A DNA stretch of 20,848 bases from Apostichopus parvimensis (lineage: Eukaryota; Echinodermata; Holothuroidea; Aspidochirotida; Stichopodidae), in assembly GCA_000934455.1 (NCBI GenBank), contig KN882364.1, positions 191,615 through 212,462 on the forward strand. The letters run 5' to 3'. Below are positions 1 through 9,309 of this stretch, piece after piece. A program made the translations under genes and the position numbers. The notes below the pieces were generated by a model. That model saw nothing but the letters and a program-made list of their open reading frames with translations. It was not told the DNA's origin and did not search any database. Positions within the stretch are counted from its first letter, which is position 1; the number at the start of each line of letters is the position of its first letter.

Positions 1-2
1 GA

Positions 3-34
3 GGGGAGGGGAGGGAGAAGGGGAGTGGGAGGGG
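3..34 (+). repeat. G/A-rich tract with G-quadruplex pattern
   Basis: Six runs of three or four G separated by 1 to 5 bases occur here, which meets the usual G-quadruplex pattern on the plus strand. The tract touches the window edge, so its true length is unknown. It could equally be the end of a simple GGGGA-type repeat. Confidence 0.6.
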
Positions 35-1192
35 TGCGTCTTTGTTGAATCAATTGTAAACATATGTGGAGTAACACAAGCTGGTTAGATTACATTCGAG
101 GTTTGTATAACCAAACTCATAACAACAAGACATGCTTTCAATTTTGCAGTTTGCCTAGAACCTTTGCAGGGAAAAGTGTCGTGATTTTCGACACAATGTT
201 TACATCAATTTTAATCTCGGTGTACCTGCTGAGAAAGTTAACCCTAAAGCACTTTGGACGATTAGGGGTAATTTAGGACAGTCACCTAAGTCACTCCACA
301 TCACTTCTTATAAGTATAGTGAACTTTCGACAAATCCTGTAACGTTTAATTTATGCATGTTTCAAGCGATCCACATATGTTCACAATTTTTGCAAAAGGG
401 CGTGATTGTGGGAACCTCCTACTGGTTAAAATCAAAACCACCCAGTTGAAAAAAGCTTTGCACTCTAAAGTCTTTCACCCTTTATGACTATTTTTCAAAT
501 TATTATTAATATTTTTATTTCTTTAAAAAGAGTCATTAACCTTTTCTCATGTATGGTAGCGAGTACCCACGTAAAATCAATTTTAAAATGAAGTATAAAC
601 GGGGAGGCATGAACATATCTGGTTCTACGTAATTGCTTAAGACACGCTCAGGATACTGTCGACGTTAAAAGAGTTGACAAGCACACGATCGAACCACATA
701 AATTCTCGGAACTCTGCTAAATCTGATACAGGTTCCCTGCTGGTATAAAGTGTTTATCTGCTAAGGGTTTGGTGAGATTGTTTGCTTAGAGAGAGAGAGA
801 GTGATGCCCACGAAGGGTACCACACATATTGACAGCCGTTTATGCTTATATATTTAGAAGTTGCGTCCCGTGTGTAGGCCTACATTAACGTGACCCCCGA
901 AACTGTTCGATACGCAAGCAAAAATACTTTTTAAACCAATTACTATGCACTTTTCACATTTTTTTGGATTTTTGGGATTTTTTTTCGCACGGAGCTCGTA
1001 TTTTGTGTTTAAGACAAATGTGTTCACATGGTTGTCATAGTGACTCAGACTGTCCAATACCTGCGTCAGAGAGATTCGTAATGTCTGAGATTTGAATAAT
1101 TTACCAAGCAGAGCTTGTAAAACGAAACACAGTGATAACTCAAAGCTTCATAGCTTATTCCGTTGTTGAAATATGATATTTAATCATCCCTT
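35..1192. other. gene-free stretch
   Basis: No supported gene. It contains a short GA microsatellite at about 787-801 and one TAGGCCTA palindrome at 874-881. CpG is present at an ordinary level. A 70-codon frame beginning at an ATG at 64 has no recognisable motif and is treated as chance. Confidence 0.6.
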
Positions 1193-1207
1193 TTGCTCTC
1201 AGTTTTA

Positions 1208-1741
1208 ATGGAAGTAAAATATGAGATTTCGACAGTTACTATCTTACCCCAATTTCATTGTAACCCTTCATGGTCGTTTTCCACGACAAGGTACTCAAAG
1301 GAGATGGATATTGAAACAATCGTTTTCTCAGTTTGGAAAATACAAACGGGTAGCAGCCGAAGTTTGTCTATTCTAATATTTTGTGCTGAGTTTGACAACT
1401 GCAGTTCACGGAGTATCGATCTAAACTTACTAATAACTGATCAGTGTGTTGGACACCAATATATTCATTTCGTCCACCAACATAATTCATTACAAATACT
1501 GCTTTTCTTTCGGCGTAACATGTTGATTGATATAAATTCTCAAATTGTGATACGAACGGCGCCATCCATGATCGCCGATAGTCACGAACCTAAAATTCAA
1601 GCATTTCTCATCAGATTGGATAAATTTGTTGATTTTATATTATTGTTGATATACTTACATTTGAACGTAACATACCGTATTGATTTTAATATTTACATGT
1701 TGATATTAAATTGTAACATGCTGATATTTTTCCTGACGTAA
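1208..1741 (+). CDS. unusually long open frame, coding status unknown
   Basis: I do not recognise this product. The frame runs 177 codons from an ATG, long for AT-rich DNA where stops should fall about every 16 to 20 codons. Just upstream, 1183-1202 is a pyrimidine-rich tract ending in CAG, a good match to a 3' splice site, so the segment could be the start of an exon. The predicted protein has no signal peptide, repeat or catalytic motif I can name. Its C-terminal third (from about residue 125) is rich in Leu, Ile, Phe and Asn, as translated T-rich DNA usually is. A second frame is open on the opposite strand at 1368-1565, which argues that low stop density rather than coding may be the cause. 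A decayed transposon frame is the main alternative. Confidence 0.12.
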   Translation: MEVKYEISTVTILPQFHCNPSWSFSTTRYSKEMDIETIVFSVWKIQTGSSRSLSILIFCAEFDNCSSRSIDLNLLITDQCVGHQYIHFVHQHNSLQILLFFRRNMLIDINSQIVIRTAPSMIADSHEPKIQAFLIRLDKFVDFILLLIYLHLNVTYRIDFNIYMLILNCNMLIFFLT

Positions 1742-2712
1742 TGTGAAGTTCCCTAACACTGTATCTGAAACAGACGGCGTCCCTTAGGGGTTGCTTCTAA
1801 TTTGCGCATGTATACAACCCGTTCAGAGTAACCATGACTGATGGGAAATATTTGTCATCGGTGAGGTTCCTAAGCCTTCGGCTTCAAAAAACGTCAGAGC
1901 GAAAATCAAAACAAGTTATTATGGCAGATTTGATGTAGAGAAACCCATTTGTTTGTCCAATCAAACAGCTTGCAGAGTTTTAAATAAATCACGTGTGATG
2001 CTTCGAGTTATCTTCAGTGAAAAATGATCGAGAAATGTTGTGAAGAGTGCAATGATTGTTTACATGCGAGAGTAAACAAACAGACTGCTTAATGTATAGC
2101 TGAGTACACCTATCTGGTTCATTGGAAATTAAAGGAGAAAATTGCTATTCTTGTATCAACTTCATGAATAAAGCAACATACTATAGGACAGAAAATGACA
2201 TATTTCTAGAAAAGTGCATTTTCTTTGGCCGAAGTAAAGTCCCTCTCTGCTTAAGTTGTATTCAGAACATTTCCTGGTTTTCATTTCGTTATTTCAAACC
2301 TTGTTTAGATTTTATGCTCTCCTTTCTTTTTTGAAGTTAATATATTTTATATCTGTCATCGATATAAGTTAATCACGATATTAAATCGATGTTATCAAGC
2401 GCCATCTTCCAAGTTCCCTTGTAGATGTTTTGCCATAAATACTCCTTCGGTGTGCCCCTCCCCCACCCCCTTCGAAGTTTCCTATATTGCATTAGCTGGT
2501 TAATAAGTGACATGAAATTTTAAGCAGTTGTATAACGATATTATTCTCCTATAGTTATAGAATGAGTGGTATACTAGATGTGTAAATATTGTATGTCCAT
2601 GGTCAACTGACTGACATTGATACAACTTATAAACATATCTGAAGTACACTGTTAGATATTCACTTTCGTACTTTCTCAGAGCAAGGAGTTATTATTCGTT
2701 AATAGCGCCCCT
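1742..2712. other. gene-free stretch
   Basis: No supported gene. AT-rich DNA with a short C-rich patch at 2456-2470 and ClaI-like ATCGAT sites near 2359 and 2386. No terminal inverted repeats or tandem repeats were found. Confidence 0.5.
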
Positions 2713-2729
2713 CCCCCCCCCCCCCCCCC
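2713..2729. repeat. poly(C) run of 17
   Basis: Seventeen consecutive C, the longest homopolymer in the window. At least eight other G or C runs of 10 or more occur here: 6761-6770, 10059-10069, 10206-10219, 10924-10935, 13508-13520, 14233-14244, 17060-17072 and 19430-19439. Confidence 0.9.
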
Positions 2730-2867
2730 ATGAGAGAGCACAATATGGCGGATTAAAAAGCACATACAAGGACGATGATAAGAGAAAGGAGCTAGACTTA
2801 CGAAATGACAGCTCCCTGCGAATCAAATGCTTGTTATTTTACAATACTTGTGACCCCCTTGTTTATT

Positions 2868-2901
2868 GTAGTGCGCGTGCGCGCTACAATATTGGCAATA
2901 T
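2868..2901. repeat. two adjacent palindromes, one GC-alternating
   Basis: At 2868-2887 a 20-base sequence can fold into a nine-pair stem (one G-T wobble) with a two-base turn, and its centre alternates G and C. It is followed at 2889-2901 by ATATTGGCAATAT, palindromic except for the central base. The pair lies about 60 bp left of the hAT-type MITE. No function is implied; the alternating core could adopt Z-DNA. Confidence 0.6.
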
Positions 2902-2950
2902 ACTGGCCAAGTGAACGATGACAACATGACTGGACGTTGAAACTTAAAGA

Positions 2951-3307
2951 TTCATATGCAGTGGCGGAGCGTCCATACAGTCAGGGGGGGGGCGGATGCC
3001 CCCTCTGACGGACTCAAATGGACTGCTGGCGCCCTTTTCAGCTTTTTACCACTTTTTACTTATTCGCGATTATTGCCTTTTTTATTGTGCTCTCATCTAC
3101 CTATTGACTTTCGTCACATTATATGCAAATTAGCAAGGCCCGGAAAGGGTCATTTCCGGCGATCTAGGGAGTATCTTTACTCAAAAAATTTATGTACGCT
3201 CCGCGCCAACCCGTGGTGGCGCTCCGCCTGGATAGTGTCGAAAGCGCCCCTACAGACCATTCTCGCCCCCTCTGACCAATACCCCTAGCTCCGCCACTGT
3301 TCATATG
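2951..3307. mobile_element. hAT-type MITE with 8-bp target-site duplication
   Basis: The element spans 2959-3299 (341 bp). It begins CAGTGGCGGAGC and ends with the exact reverse complement, giving 12-bp perfect terminal inverted repeats. It is flanked on both sides by the same octamer TTCATATG (2951-2958 and 3300-3307). Eight-base duplications and CA-starting termini are the signature of the hAT superfamily. The interior has no transposase; the 110-codon frame across it is chance reading of GC-rich transposon DNA. It is therefore a non-autonomous element moved in trans. Perfect duplications suggest a fairly recent insertion. The interior includes a G9 run (2984-2992) and several copies of a CCCCTCTGAC-like motif near both ends. 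Confidence 0.9.
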
Positions 3308-4127
3308 GTCTCTGTATACATTTGCAGTTTCAGCGGTTAGCTGCGTATAGCCAATTTATAGTCTTAGGCTGTTGCGGCGCTCACAAGCGCCCTCGCTTTG
3401 TAGGTACTTACATGACTATGCTCCCTGGTATGTTGTCCGCCCCCACCCCCCCCTGAAGAAAAACACCATGAACAAGCGAAAAGTCCTTGCTAATACTGCA
3501 AGCACTCCGCGCGCAATACAATAATGTGCGTACTTGCAGGCAAATGCAGTTCTAGTTATATATCAGCTGATATGCCTAAAATCATAACAACCGTAACATT
3601 TGACATTCTCTATAGACTTATTGTATAGAATCTTTACGCCAACATGTATCCGGACTTACCCTTCATTTCTCATCTACTGCTTCCTTGGTTACATGCATGT
3701 TTATGTAGTGACGTAGGTTATGTATCGATTTAGCGAAAAAACAAAGCAAAAAAATGTGACAACAACATACTCCTTTAATGCCTCAGGGTAGCATAACATG
3801 AATAAATTGAATGATACCGAACCTTGGTGTAAACAAAGTGTCAGGTTTCAAGGAAAATCAGTCAACCTCGGTTGTTTATTTTATCGAGCTTTTGTATACT
3901 CGTCTGCTATTAAAGTAATGAAACATTCGGAAGTGCAAGTATAGGCCGCCGAGAGTGCGCCCAAAAAATACTAAAAAGAGTTTATGCGACACGGTCATGA
4001 TACGGTACATGATGCAAACGACATCGAACATAACTTAGCATAAAGGCGATTGAAGATGAAAGCTATATAGACATGAATATAATGCGTAGAATATGTTTCC
4101 GTTGGTCTGTATATAGTCCATGTTTTG
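3308..4127. other. gene-free stretch with small palindromes
   Basis: No supported gene. It holds a six-pair GGCGCT/AGCGCC hairpin with a four-base loop at 3376-3391, a C-rich patch near 3440-3452, and a perfect 14-base palindrome ATATCAGCTGATAT at 3560-3573. None of these is linked to a larger structure. Confidence 0.5.
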
Positions 4128-4405
4128 AAGTGAGTCCATATACTCTTACATACTCTTATTCTAGTATAGAGTTTCTTGTCCTCAATGTATACTCGTCCAG
4201 TGTATTTGTACTCTTACTCGTACTCAGGACATTGTTTGAATCTAATATAGATACTTGTGAGATACTAAGTACACGTACTCGCGTATATAACCTTGTATTT
4301 TGTACTTATTTTGTACTTATTTTGTATTATATTTTGTATTTATTTTGTACCTACACGGAAATTGTAATAATTGTACTCGTATATATACGTATATGGTATT
4401 TCTGA
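4128..4405. repeat. degenerate TACTC minisatellite with 11-bp TTTGTAC units
   Basis: The left part repeats TACTC followed by G or T in irregular spacing, at least eight times between 4138 and 4380. The block 4297-4352 is a cleaner tandem array of five ATTTTGTACTT-like units, 11 bp each with one unit of 12. The reading frame that stays open through it is a by-product of the repeat. Confidence 0.8.
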
Positions 4406-4432
4406 CTGTAGCTTAGGAAAATCAACGTTCAT

Positions 4433-4860
4433 GCAGAGGGATGGTGTGGGGTGGGGATCGAGGGGGTGCGGACAGGGAAGGAAATGAGGTGTGTATAGGA
4501 AAGAAAAATCGAGGCAAAGGAAGGGTGATAAAAAAGATCACCGATAAGAAGGAAGGGAGGGAATAAGCCCATGCAGGGAAATGAGTATACTAAAGGAGAG
4601 GAAATGCAGGGGGAAAGGGAGGGTCAGAAAATGACAGATTAGACGGAAGTAAGAACGTCTATATGAAAGGAAAGGACGACTTCGGGGGGTAAAAGGCAGG
4701 CAAAGGGAGGGTGAGAAAGTGATAGATTAAGGGGATGGGAGGAAGTCAACGGAGAGAAGTGACCCTGCAGGAGTGGAAAAGCAGGAAAGGGGGAGGATGG
4801 GAGAGGAAAATATCGGGTGAATGGAGTTGGGAGGGGCTCATCATTGGGCAATCCTTTGAA
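4433..4860 (+). repeat. purine-rich block with 88-bp internal repeat
   Basis: The plus strand is strongly purine-biased for over 400 bp, mostly GGGA, GGAA and GAGG words. An internal unit recurs: 4611-4641 and 4698-4729 share GGGAGGGT, then AGAAA, then TGAYAGATTA, and a weaker copy starts at about 4513. Between 4448 and 4479 the G runs nearly meet the G-quadruplex pattern. Long purine/pyrimidine mirror tracts can form triplex DNA. An open frame on the minus strand (4639-4869) is rich in Pro, Ser and Leu, as expected from translating pyrimidine-rich DNA. Confidence 0.75.
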
Positions 4861-5004
4861 CTGCAGCATCCCTAAAGAAATAGTTTCGCATTGTTTGACA
4901 TTAGTTCGTGCATGATTATCAAGATTATTCTTTTGGACGATTTAGACTTTTTAGAATACCTGCCGGTTAACCGAACAAATAACCGATGTATTTTCTGATT
5001 TCAG

Positions 5005-5257
5005 TTGTCCTTCCTCTTTCTCTTCACCGTGTGTGTTTTCCTATGAAGCTAGCACGTGTTTTTCTTACTTCGTTCCATGTGGTAAAGCTTTCTCAAAATG
5101 TATTATGTATTCTTACATATCTGACAGTTTCAGAGTCTACCAAATACTACATAAGCAGGAATGTGAAGGGTTAGAGATCCTGCGAGGAGAGACTCGTAAG
5201 TTGGGGAGTCTTCAATATGCGATCATTTACGACTTGACATTTATATCCAAACGTCAG
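5005..5257 (+). CDS. candidate internal coding exon, unrecognised protein
   Basis: I do not recognise the protein. The segment is bounded on the left by ATTTTCTGATTTCAG, a strong 3' splice-site match ending at 5004, and on the right by CAG followed by GTGAGA, a near-consensus 5' splice site at 5258. Between them one frame (codons from 5006) is open for 84 codons and meets the donor at a codon boundary. The peptide has six cysteines (about residues 1, 9, 18, 25, 32 and 53) in its first two thirds, then a charged stretch with KQECEGLEILRGETRKLGS. The cysteine spacing suggests an extracellular fold, but I cannot match it to a family. The frame is open only from 4955 to 5281, and no partner exon was identified nearby. 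Chance cannot be excluded; a 109-codon open frame alone would not be convincing. Confidence 0.3.
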
Positions 5258-5605
5258 GTGAGAAGACAAACCAATAGCTCATAAAAACACCCCAACGGTG
5301 AAATAACGAGACATGCACCAGTTTTACGATAACTCCTGAAGACATAACAAGATGGAGGCCATTTGGAGGAACCATCAGATGAGAGACTTCCCAGCTTACA
5401 TGTACTTACAACTAGGCGAGATATTACTTGCGAAAGAAAAGTCTCAACCTTAGTAAGGGCCGCATTCTCAGTCCATTGGTTAATTTGAAAATAAGCCTTT
5501 AGGTATAGTTTGTTTCTGTCTAATGGAAAGCTCCTTGTGAGGCTAAGTGGATGATGACGTCGACTCCTCTTTGTAGGCCTAGATGTTAATGTTAATCCAT
5601 TGTTT

Positions 5606-5640
5606 TGTGTGTGTGTATATATATATATACATATATATAC
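5606..5640. repeat. compound (TG)n(TA)n microsatellite
   Basis: TG repeats pass directly into TA repeats and end in CATATATATAC. A second tract of the same build, TG then TA then CATATATAC, lies about 770 bp downstream. Confidence 0.9.
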
Positions 5641-6377
5641 CGTATATAATATAAATATGCCATGTATGTGGGTAGTGTGAATTTGAATTCGACGCAGCTG
5701 GGTTGAACTAGAGTCTGTGCGGGTGAATTCACCATAACATGACATTGTAAGAAACTAAAAAGACAGAGGAACTATAAAATGTTAAAATGTTGTTGACTGC
5801 TATACAGCTGCCTCGAATTAAGAGTATAAGTCTCTGCCACGGGGAACATACCTCTGAATGCAGTGTCTGTATATCATATAATATATAGCACTTGGATATA
5901 TTTTGTTTTTAGTGTGATTATAACAGAAGGTATCGTTGTAGTGTACAACCACGTGTTTTATGTTTACCAATATTAAATGTGACAGGTCTGTGCAGTTCTG
6001 CGAAACTCAATCCAAAGGTAACATTTCCCCATGGGCGTTATGTTTTTAACCACAGCAGCATTTTGTACCGCATTATATAGAAAGTCGAGAGTGTCATTCA
6101 ACTTATCCCTTGGCAATTTTTTTTTTCATTTTCTTCTTCGTATGCAGACTTAACTTATGAGCGCTTGAAAGTTCAGTTTGTGTTTTCGTCAGTTTTTTGA
6201 AGGGCCTTAACCCCCCAAATAAAGCCTACGGTGTGCCCTCCATATATCAATCACATATATCCCCGCGTGTGCATCAAGAAATAAATATCGTTTATATATA
6301 GATATATGTTTTTGTGTTCACATCAAGTTGGTTGCTCTATCACAATTATATGCCAATCTTCACGGAATTAAAGCACA

Positions 6378-6404
6378 TGTGTGTGTGTATATATACATAT
6401 ATAC
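6378..6404. repeat. second compound (TG)n(TA)n microsatellite
   Basis: Same order of TG, TA and CATATATAC as the tract at 5606-5640, so the two may derive from one duplicated locus or from the same kind of repeat tail. Confidence 0.85.
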
Positions 6405-6957
6405 AGCACAAAACTCAAAGGAAAACATAAGACATTAAAGGCCTCAAATATCATTATAAATTTTCCATGGACAAGAAATTTTAAATGTCATCCAATGGTG
6501 CGCTGATTAAATGAAATGTAAATTAGTTAAAAGATAAAAGAATATGTAAATTCAGGAATTAAAATTGAGAAAACATTAGATTAACATTAACATTTGAGCC
6601 TGCACTGATGAGCTGATTTAGCCTTAACTTAAAGGAGCGTTCCAGAGATTAAGCATATTTTAAAGCTGAATATCTGGAACAGTTAATATAGAAGCAATAG
6701 GCTACTAGATGTGCGATGACTAAACTTATACACATGCAAATTTAACAACATCCAAGGGTAGGGGGGGGGGACGTTGCACCAATCTATATGGTCTCACCTC
6801 ATTATGATGTTACATGATGTTCTCGAGATTTGCTTTTTTTCATTTTTAAACGTAACGATATATGGGTGCGGATTTGCTTAGGGAAGGGGGTAGAGGACTT
6901 GTAGGGTATCATCTCCTACCTATTCCTGTCACATATACCCCACACTGTAATTGGGGA

Positions 6958-7399
6958 TTAAACACCGATTAATTTTGATACAATATAATAAATGCAATTT
7001 AGGTTGATGTCCCCTGTAAGATTGCAACAGATATAGTTATAACAGGATGAGAAAAATTTGTGAAATAAGCGAAAGTTGCAAAATGAAGAAATCAGAGAAG
7101 TATAAACTGATTGGCGGATAGTTATATCAATCGATTCATGGATTGGGCTCATAACTATGACGTCAGAGGTCAGGTCACGGTGATCCACTCTGGATGAAGT
7201 TCATACTGCAGATGGAGAGTAGTATAAATCTAAACAAAGTTATTGCTTACATATTTGATGACAGGGAATCTTGTAACATACCGTAATACCGCAATGGTGA
7301 AAGCCTAGGCAGAGGGGCATTGTTTGTTGTTGATAATTTATTAAGCATGCTCACTCTAACAAAAAAGAGCTGAATTTGCATTTGTAATAGTTAACCTGA
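6958..7399. other. gene-free stretch with CRE and AGGTCA words
   Basis: No supported gene. A perfect cAMP-response-element palindrome TGACGTCA sits at 7158-7165, followed at once by AGGTCAGGTCA at 7167-7177, two overlapping nuclear-receptor half-sites. Whether these bind anything is unknown. Confidence 0.4.
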
Positions 7400-7790
7400 T
7401 GAGATCCATTTGCAATTTTGACATTTGGACATCTGCTGACCCCAAGTGACCTTTGACCTCCACCCAGAATAATAGGGTTCTTCGGTACTCACTATAAGAA
7501 AGACACGTGCCAAATATGAGCTATGTGATATAAAATATCTTGGTATATTGTGTTTACAAGATTTGTGTTTATAAGGTTTTACAGAGTGTAACCTTTGATA
7601 AACCCAAATGACCTTTAACCTCAACCAAAACAATAAGGTTCTTGTACTTATTATAGGAAAGCCACGTGCAAAAACATGAGAGCCGATAAAGTTTCCTATC
7701 TGGAGATATCGTGTTTACAAGGATTTCAAATTTTGACCCCTGGTGACCTTAAATGAACTCTGACCTACACCAAATTGTGTAAAATCATTA
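7400..7790. repeat. tandem repeat of about 160 bp with DR1 and CACGTG motifs
   Basis: Two full units and part of a third follow each other. Anchors recur at constant spacing: TGACCTTTGACCT at 7447 and TGACCTTTAACCT at 7609 (162 bp apart), CACGTGC at 7504 and 7663 (159 bp), and GTGTTTACAAG at 7550 and 7711 (161 bp). The third, diverged unit starts near 7722 and includes TGACCT at 7761. The motif at 7447-7459 is, on the minus strand, AGGTCAAAGGTCA, a perfect DR1 element of the type bound by RXR, HNF4 and COUP-TF receptors. The reading frames crossing the array are short and motif-free. The array could be a satellite or an amplified transposon interior. Confidence 0.85.
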
Positions 7791-8064
7791 CACTACATAA
7801 GGCTATCATGACTATATATGTTACTTGCCTGCCTATGGCAAGTGACCAAAAAACTAAGTGGTGGCGCTATATTTTCATCCGTTCCAGAGTCTTCTGTTCG
7901 GCTCTGATCCGTTCAAAAATGTCAAGGAAAGCGAAATTGTATGAATGTTTCAAGTAAAGTGGTGGCTACTGGATGGTTTGTGGAATTAGAGACATGGAGA
8001 AAGTTTCGAAACAGATTTTAATTGATTATGACTATGTTTAGTTCATAGCTCGTGTTATTTAACC

Positions 8065-8225
8065 CGACCGGATGGAATATTGCCTATATAAAATCTTCCA
8101 GGCGGACAAAAATTGACGTGACGTCAAAAATGTAGTTTGATATATTTTGTTCGGTCGGACATATTTTCTAATACATTATATCCAGCTGGATATTTTTTTT
8201 CCGTGTGATTAATATACGGCCGGAC
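8065..8225. repeat. cluster of five degenerate CGGAC motifs
   Basis: Five related words of the form C-C/G-G-N-C-G-G-A followed by an AT-rich run start near 8065, 8098, 8152, 8182 and 8216, spaced about 30 to 55 bp apart. Examples are GGTCGGACATATTTT and GGCCGGACACTATTT. A perfect TGACGTCA palindrome lies inside at 8119-8126. Clusters like this occur as subterminal transposase-binding repeats of DNA transposons, but no terminal inverted repeats were found around it. Confidence 0.5.
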
Positions 8226-8471
8226 ACTATTTACAGGAGCAGAATTTACTGATACACCAGCATTAACGTTAATCTGGCTTTAAGAATGAAAATCTCAACT
8301 TATTAGAAACCAGAACCTGAGTTTCATGATAGTGTGTTTAATTCTGAGTTCAAATATCCAAAATTTCACAAGTGATAGAAATTCCGAACGTTAGGGACAT
8401 TTTCCCAAAAGTAAAGTCTGACAAATAGTTGCCTTCACTCCAGCATCATATAATTTCCATTACCTTCCCAA

Positions 8472-8669
8472 AGTGTAGTCTTGGTCAAGTCGTTTGTAAT
8501 ACTCTTTTTCTCGCTTGCAACTGTACATGCCTCAGAGTCCGTTTCTGCCTACCACGAATGTGCTTGCCCACTGTATTTTACATGCCCGACGATCTGTTTT
8601 TACCTCCATGGTCCGATACAAACATCGAAAGCGTTGCCGGGGGCTTTCTCTGGGAAGCACAGTAAATAG
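8472..8669 (+). CDS. possible exon of a small secreted peptide, very uncertain
   Basis: I do not recognise this product. In the frame ending at the TAG at 8667, the sequence from about 8481 encodes LVKSFVILFFSLATVHASES, which looks like a signal peptide: a basic residue, a hydrophobic core and a small-residue cleavage region. It is followed by a short stretch with four cysteines (ECACPLYFTCPTIC) and a basic tail. There is no in-frame ATG, so a start would have to come from an upstream exon joined near CCTTCCCAAAG (8464-8474). A second frame over the same bases is also open, which weakens the case. CpG density is high here, as in the rest of this region. Confidence 0.15.
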   Translation, partial: SVVLVKSFVILFFSLATVHASESVSAYHECACPLYFTCPTICFYLHGPIQTSKALPGAFSGKHSK

Positions 8670-9309
8670 ATACGGGAAAATAGCTTTGTGAAAAAGAAAG
8701 GTACACTAGGCTGTTCATACTAGGGTCTTACCAAGTAACCAGAGTGCCGCACGAACTACAGAGGTCTGTCTCTACCCATTATCCAAAGAAGTTGTATGTG
8801 CCCTGGTGCCAGTGTGTTTAGGCGTGTAGCCGTCAAATGCCAAAATGGATGGCGCTCTTCAAAAAATAAATACCTAATAAAAATAAATTATAAAAAAGGG
8901 TCTCGAAACATTGCTCGTCGCATTTGTGAAACACTTGCATAACATTTGAAAACCTACATATATTCCTTGAAAGCCGCTATTCAAAAAGCCAATCAAAGTA
9001 TTTGTCGGTTCACGACAGCAGATGCGTTGAACGGAAGAACAAGGGGACCGTCAACTCCCCTCTCCCCCTACCCCACCAGTCTTGCCAGCAGATTATGTAC
9101 TTGATCATGTTATCGCGTCCTGGGTAGTTTTAATTGTCTCTGGCGGGAGAGGGGTGGGGAGTGGTATTCCGACGACTTTGTCGTAGACCTTACCCTAACG
9201 AGGACGGTTTGGTATTAAAAAAAATTAACTACCAAAATAGTGTAATTAAATATTGTTTTTAAAGCTTCATTTCGACTTGACTCTAAACTTAACATTTCAT
9301 ATTCTTGAG
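8670..9309. other. gene-free stretch, CpG at normal density
   Basis: No supported gene. The stretch contains CT-rich and G-rich patches near 9054-9075 and 9139-9162. Dinucleotide CG is frequent, about 45 per kb between 8501 and 9501 by hand count. Confidence 0.5.

Larger units (their letters stand above)
5258..6957. other. gene-free stretch with microsatellites
   Basis: No supported gene. It contains TAGGCCTA at 5574-5581, the two compound TG/TA microsatellites listed separately, and a G10 run at 6761-6770. A 163-codon minus-strand frame (5254-5745) crosses a microsatellite and lacks any motif. Confidence 0.5.

Noticed and set aside
2956-3288. 110-codon plus-strand frame
   Set aside because: It lies almost wholly inside the hAT-type MITE, including its terminal repeat, and shows no transposase motif.
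4073-4405. 110-codon plus-strand frame
   Set aside because: It is produced by the TACTC and TTTGTAC tandem repeats, giving low-complexity Tyr/Leu/Val sequence.
5254-5745. 163-codon minus-strand frame starting at ATG
   Set aside because: It runs through the TG/TA microsatellite, has no recognisable motif, and overlaps the better exon candidate on the plus strand.
6218-6223. AATAAA words here and near 2165, 13760 and 18025 as polyadenylation signals
   Set aside because: They are expected often by chance in AT-rich DNA and none follows a supported coding region.
7400-7790. Direct repeats considered as a CRISPR array
   Set aside because: Units are about 160 bp and diverged with no short identical repeats and spacers, in animal-type DNA.
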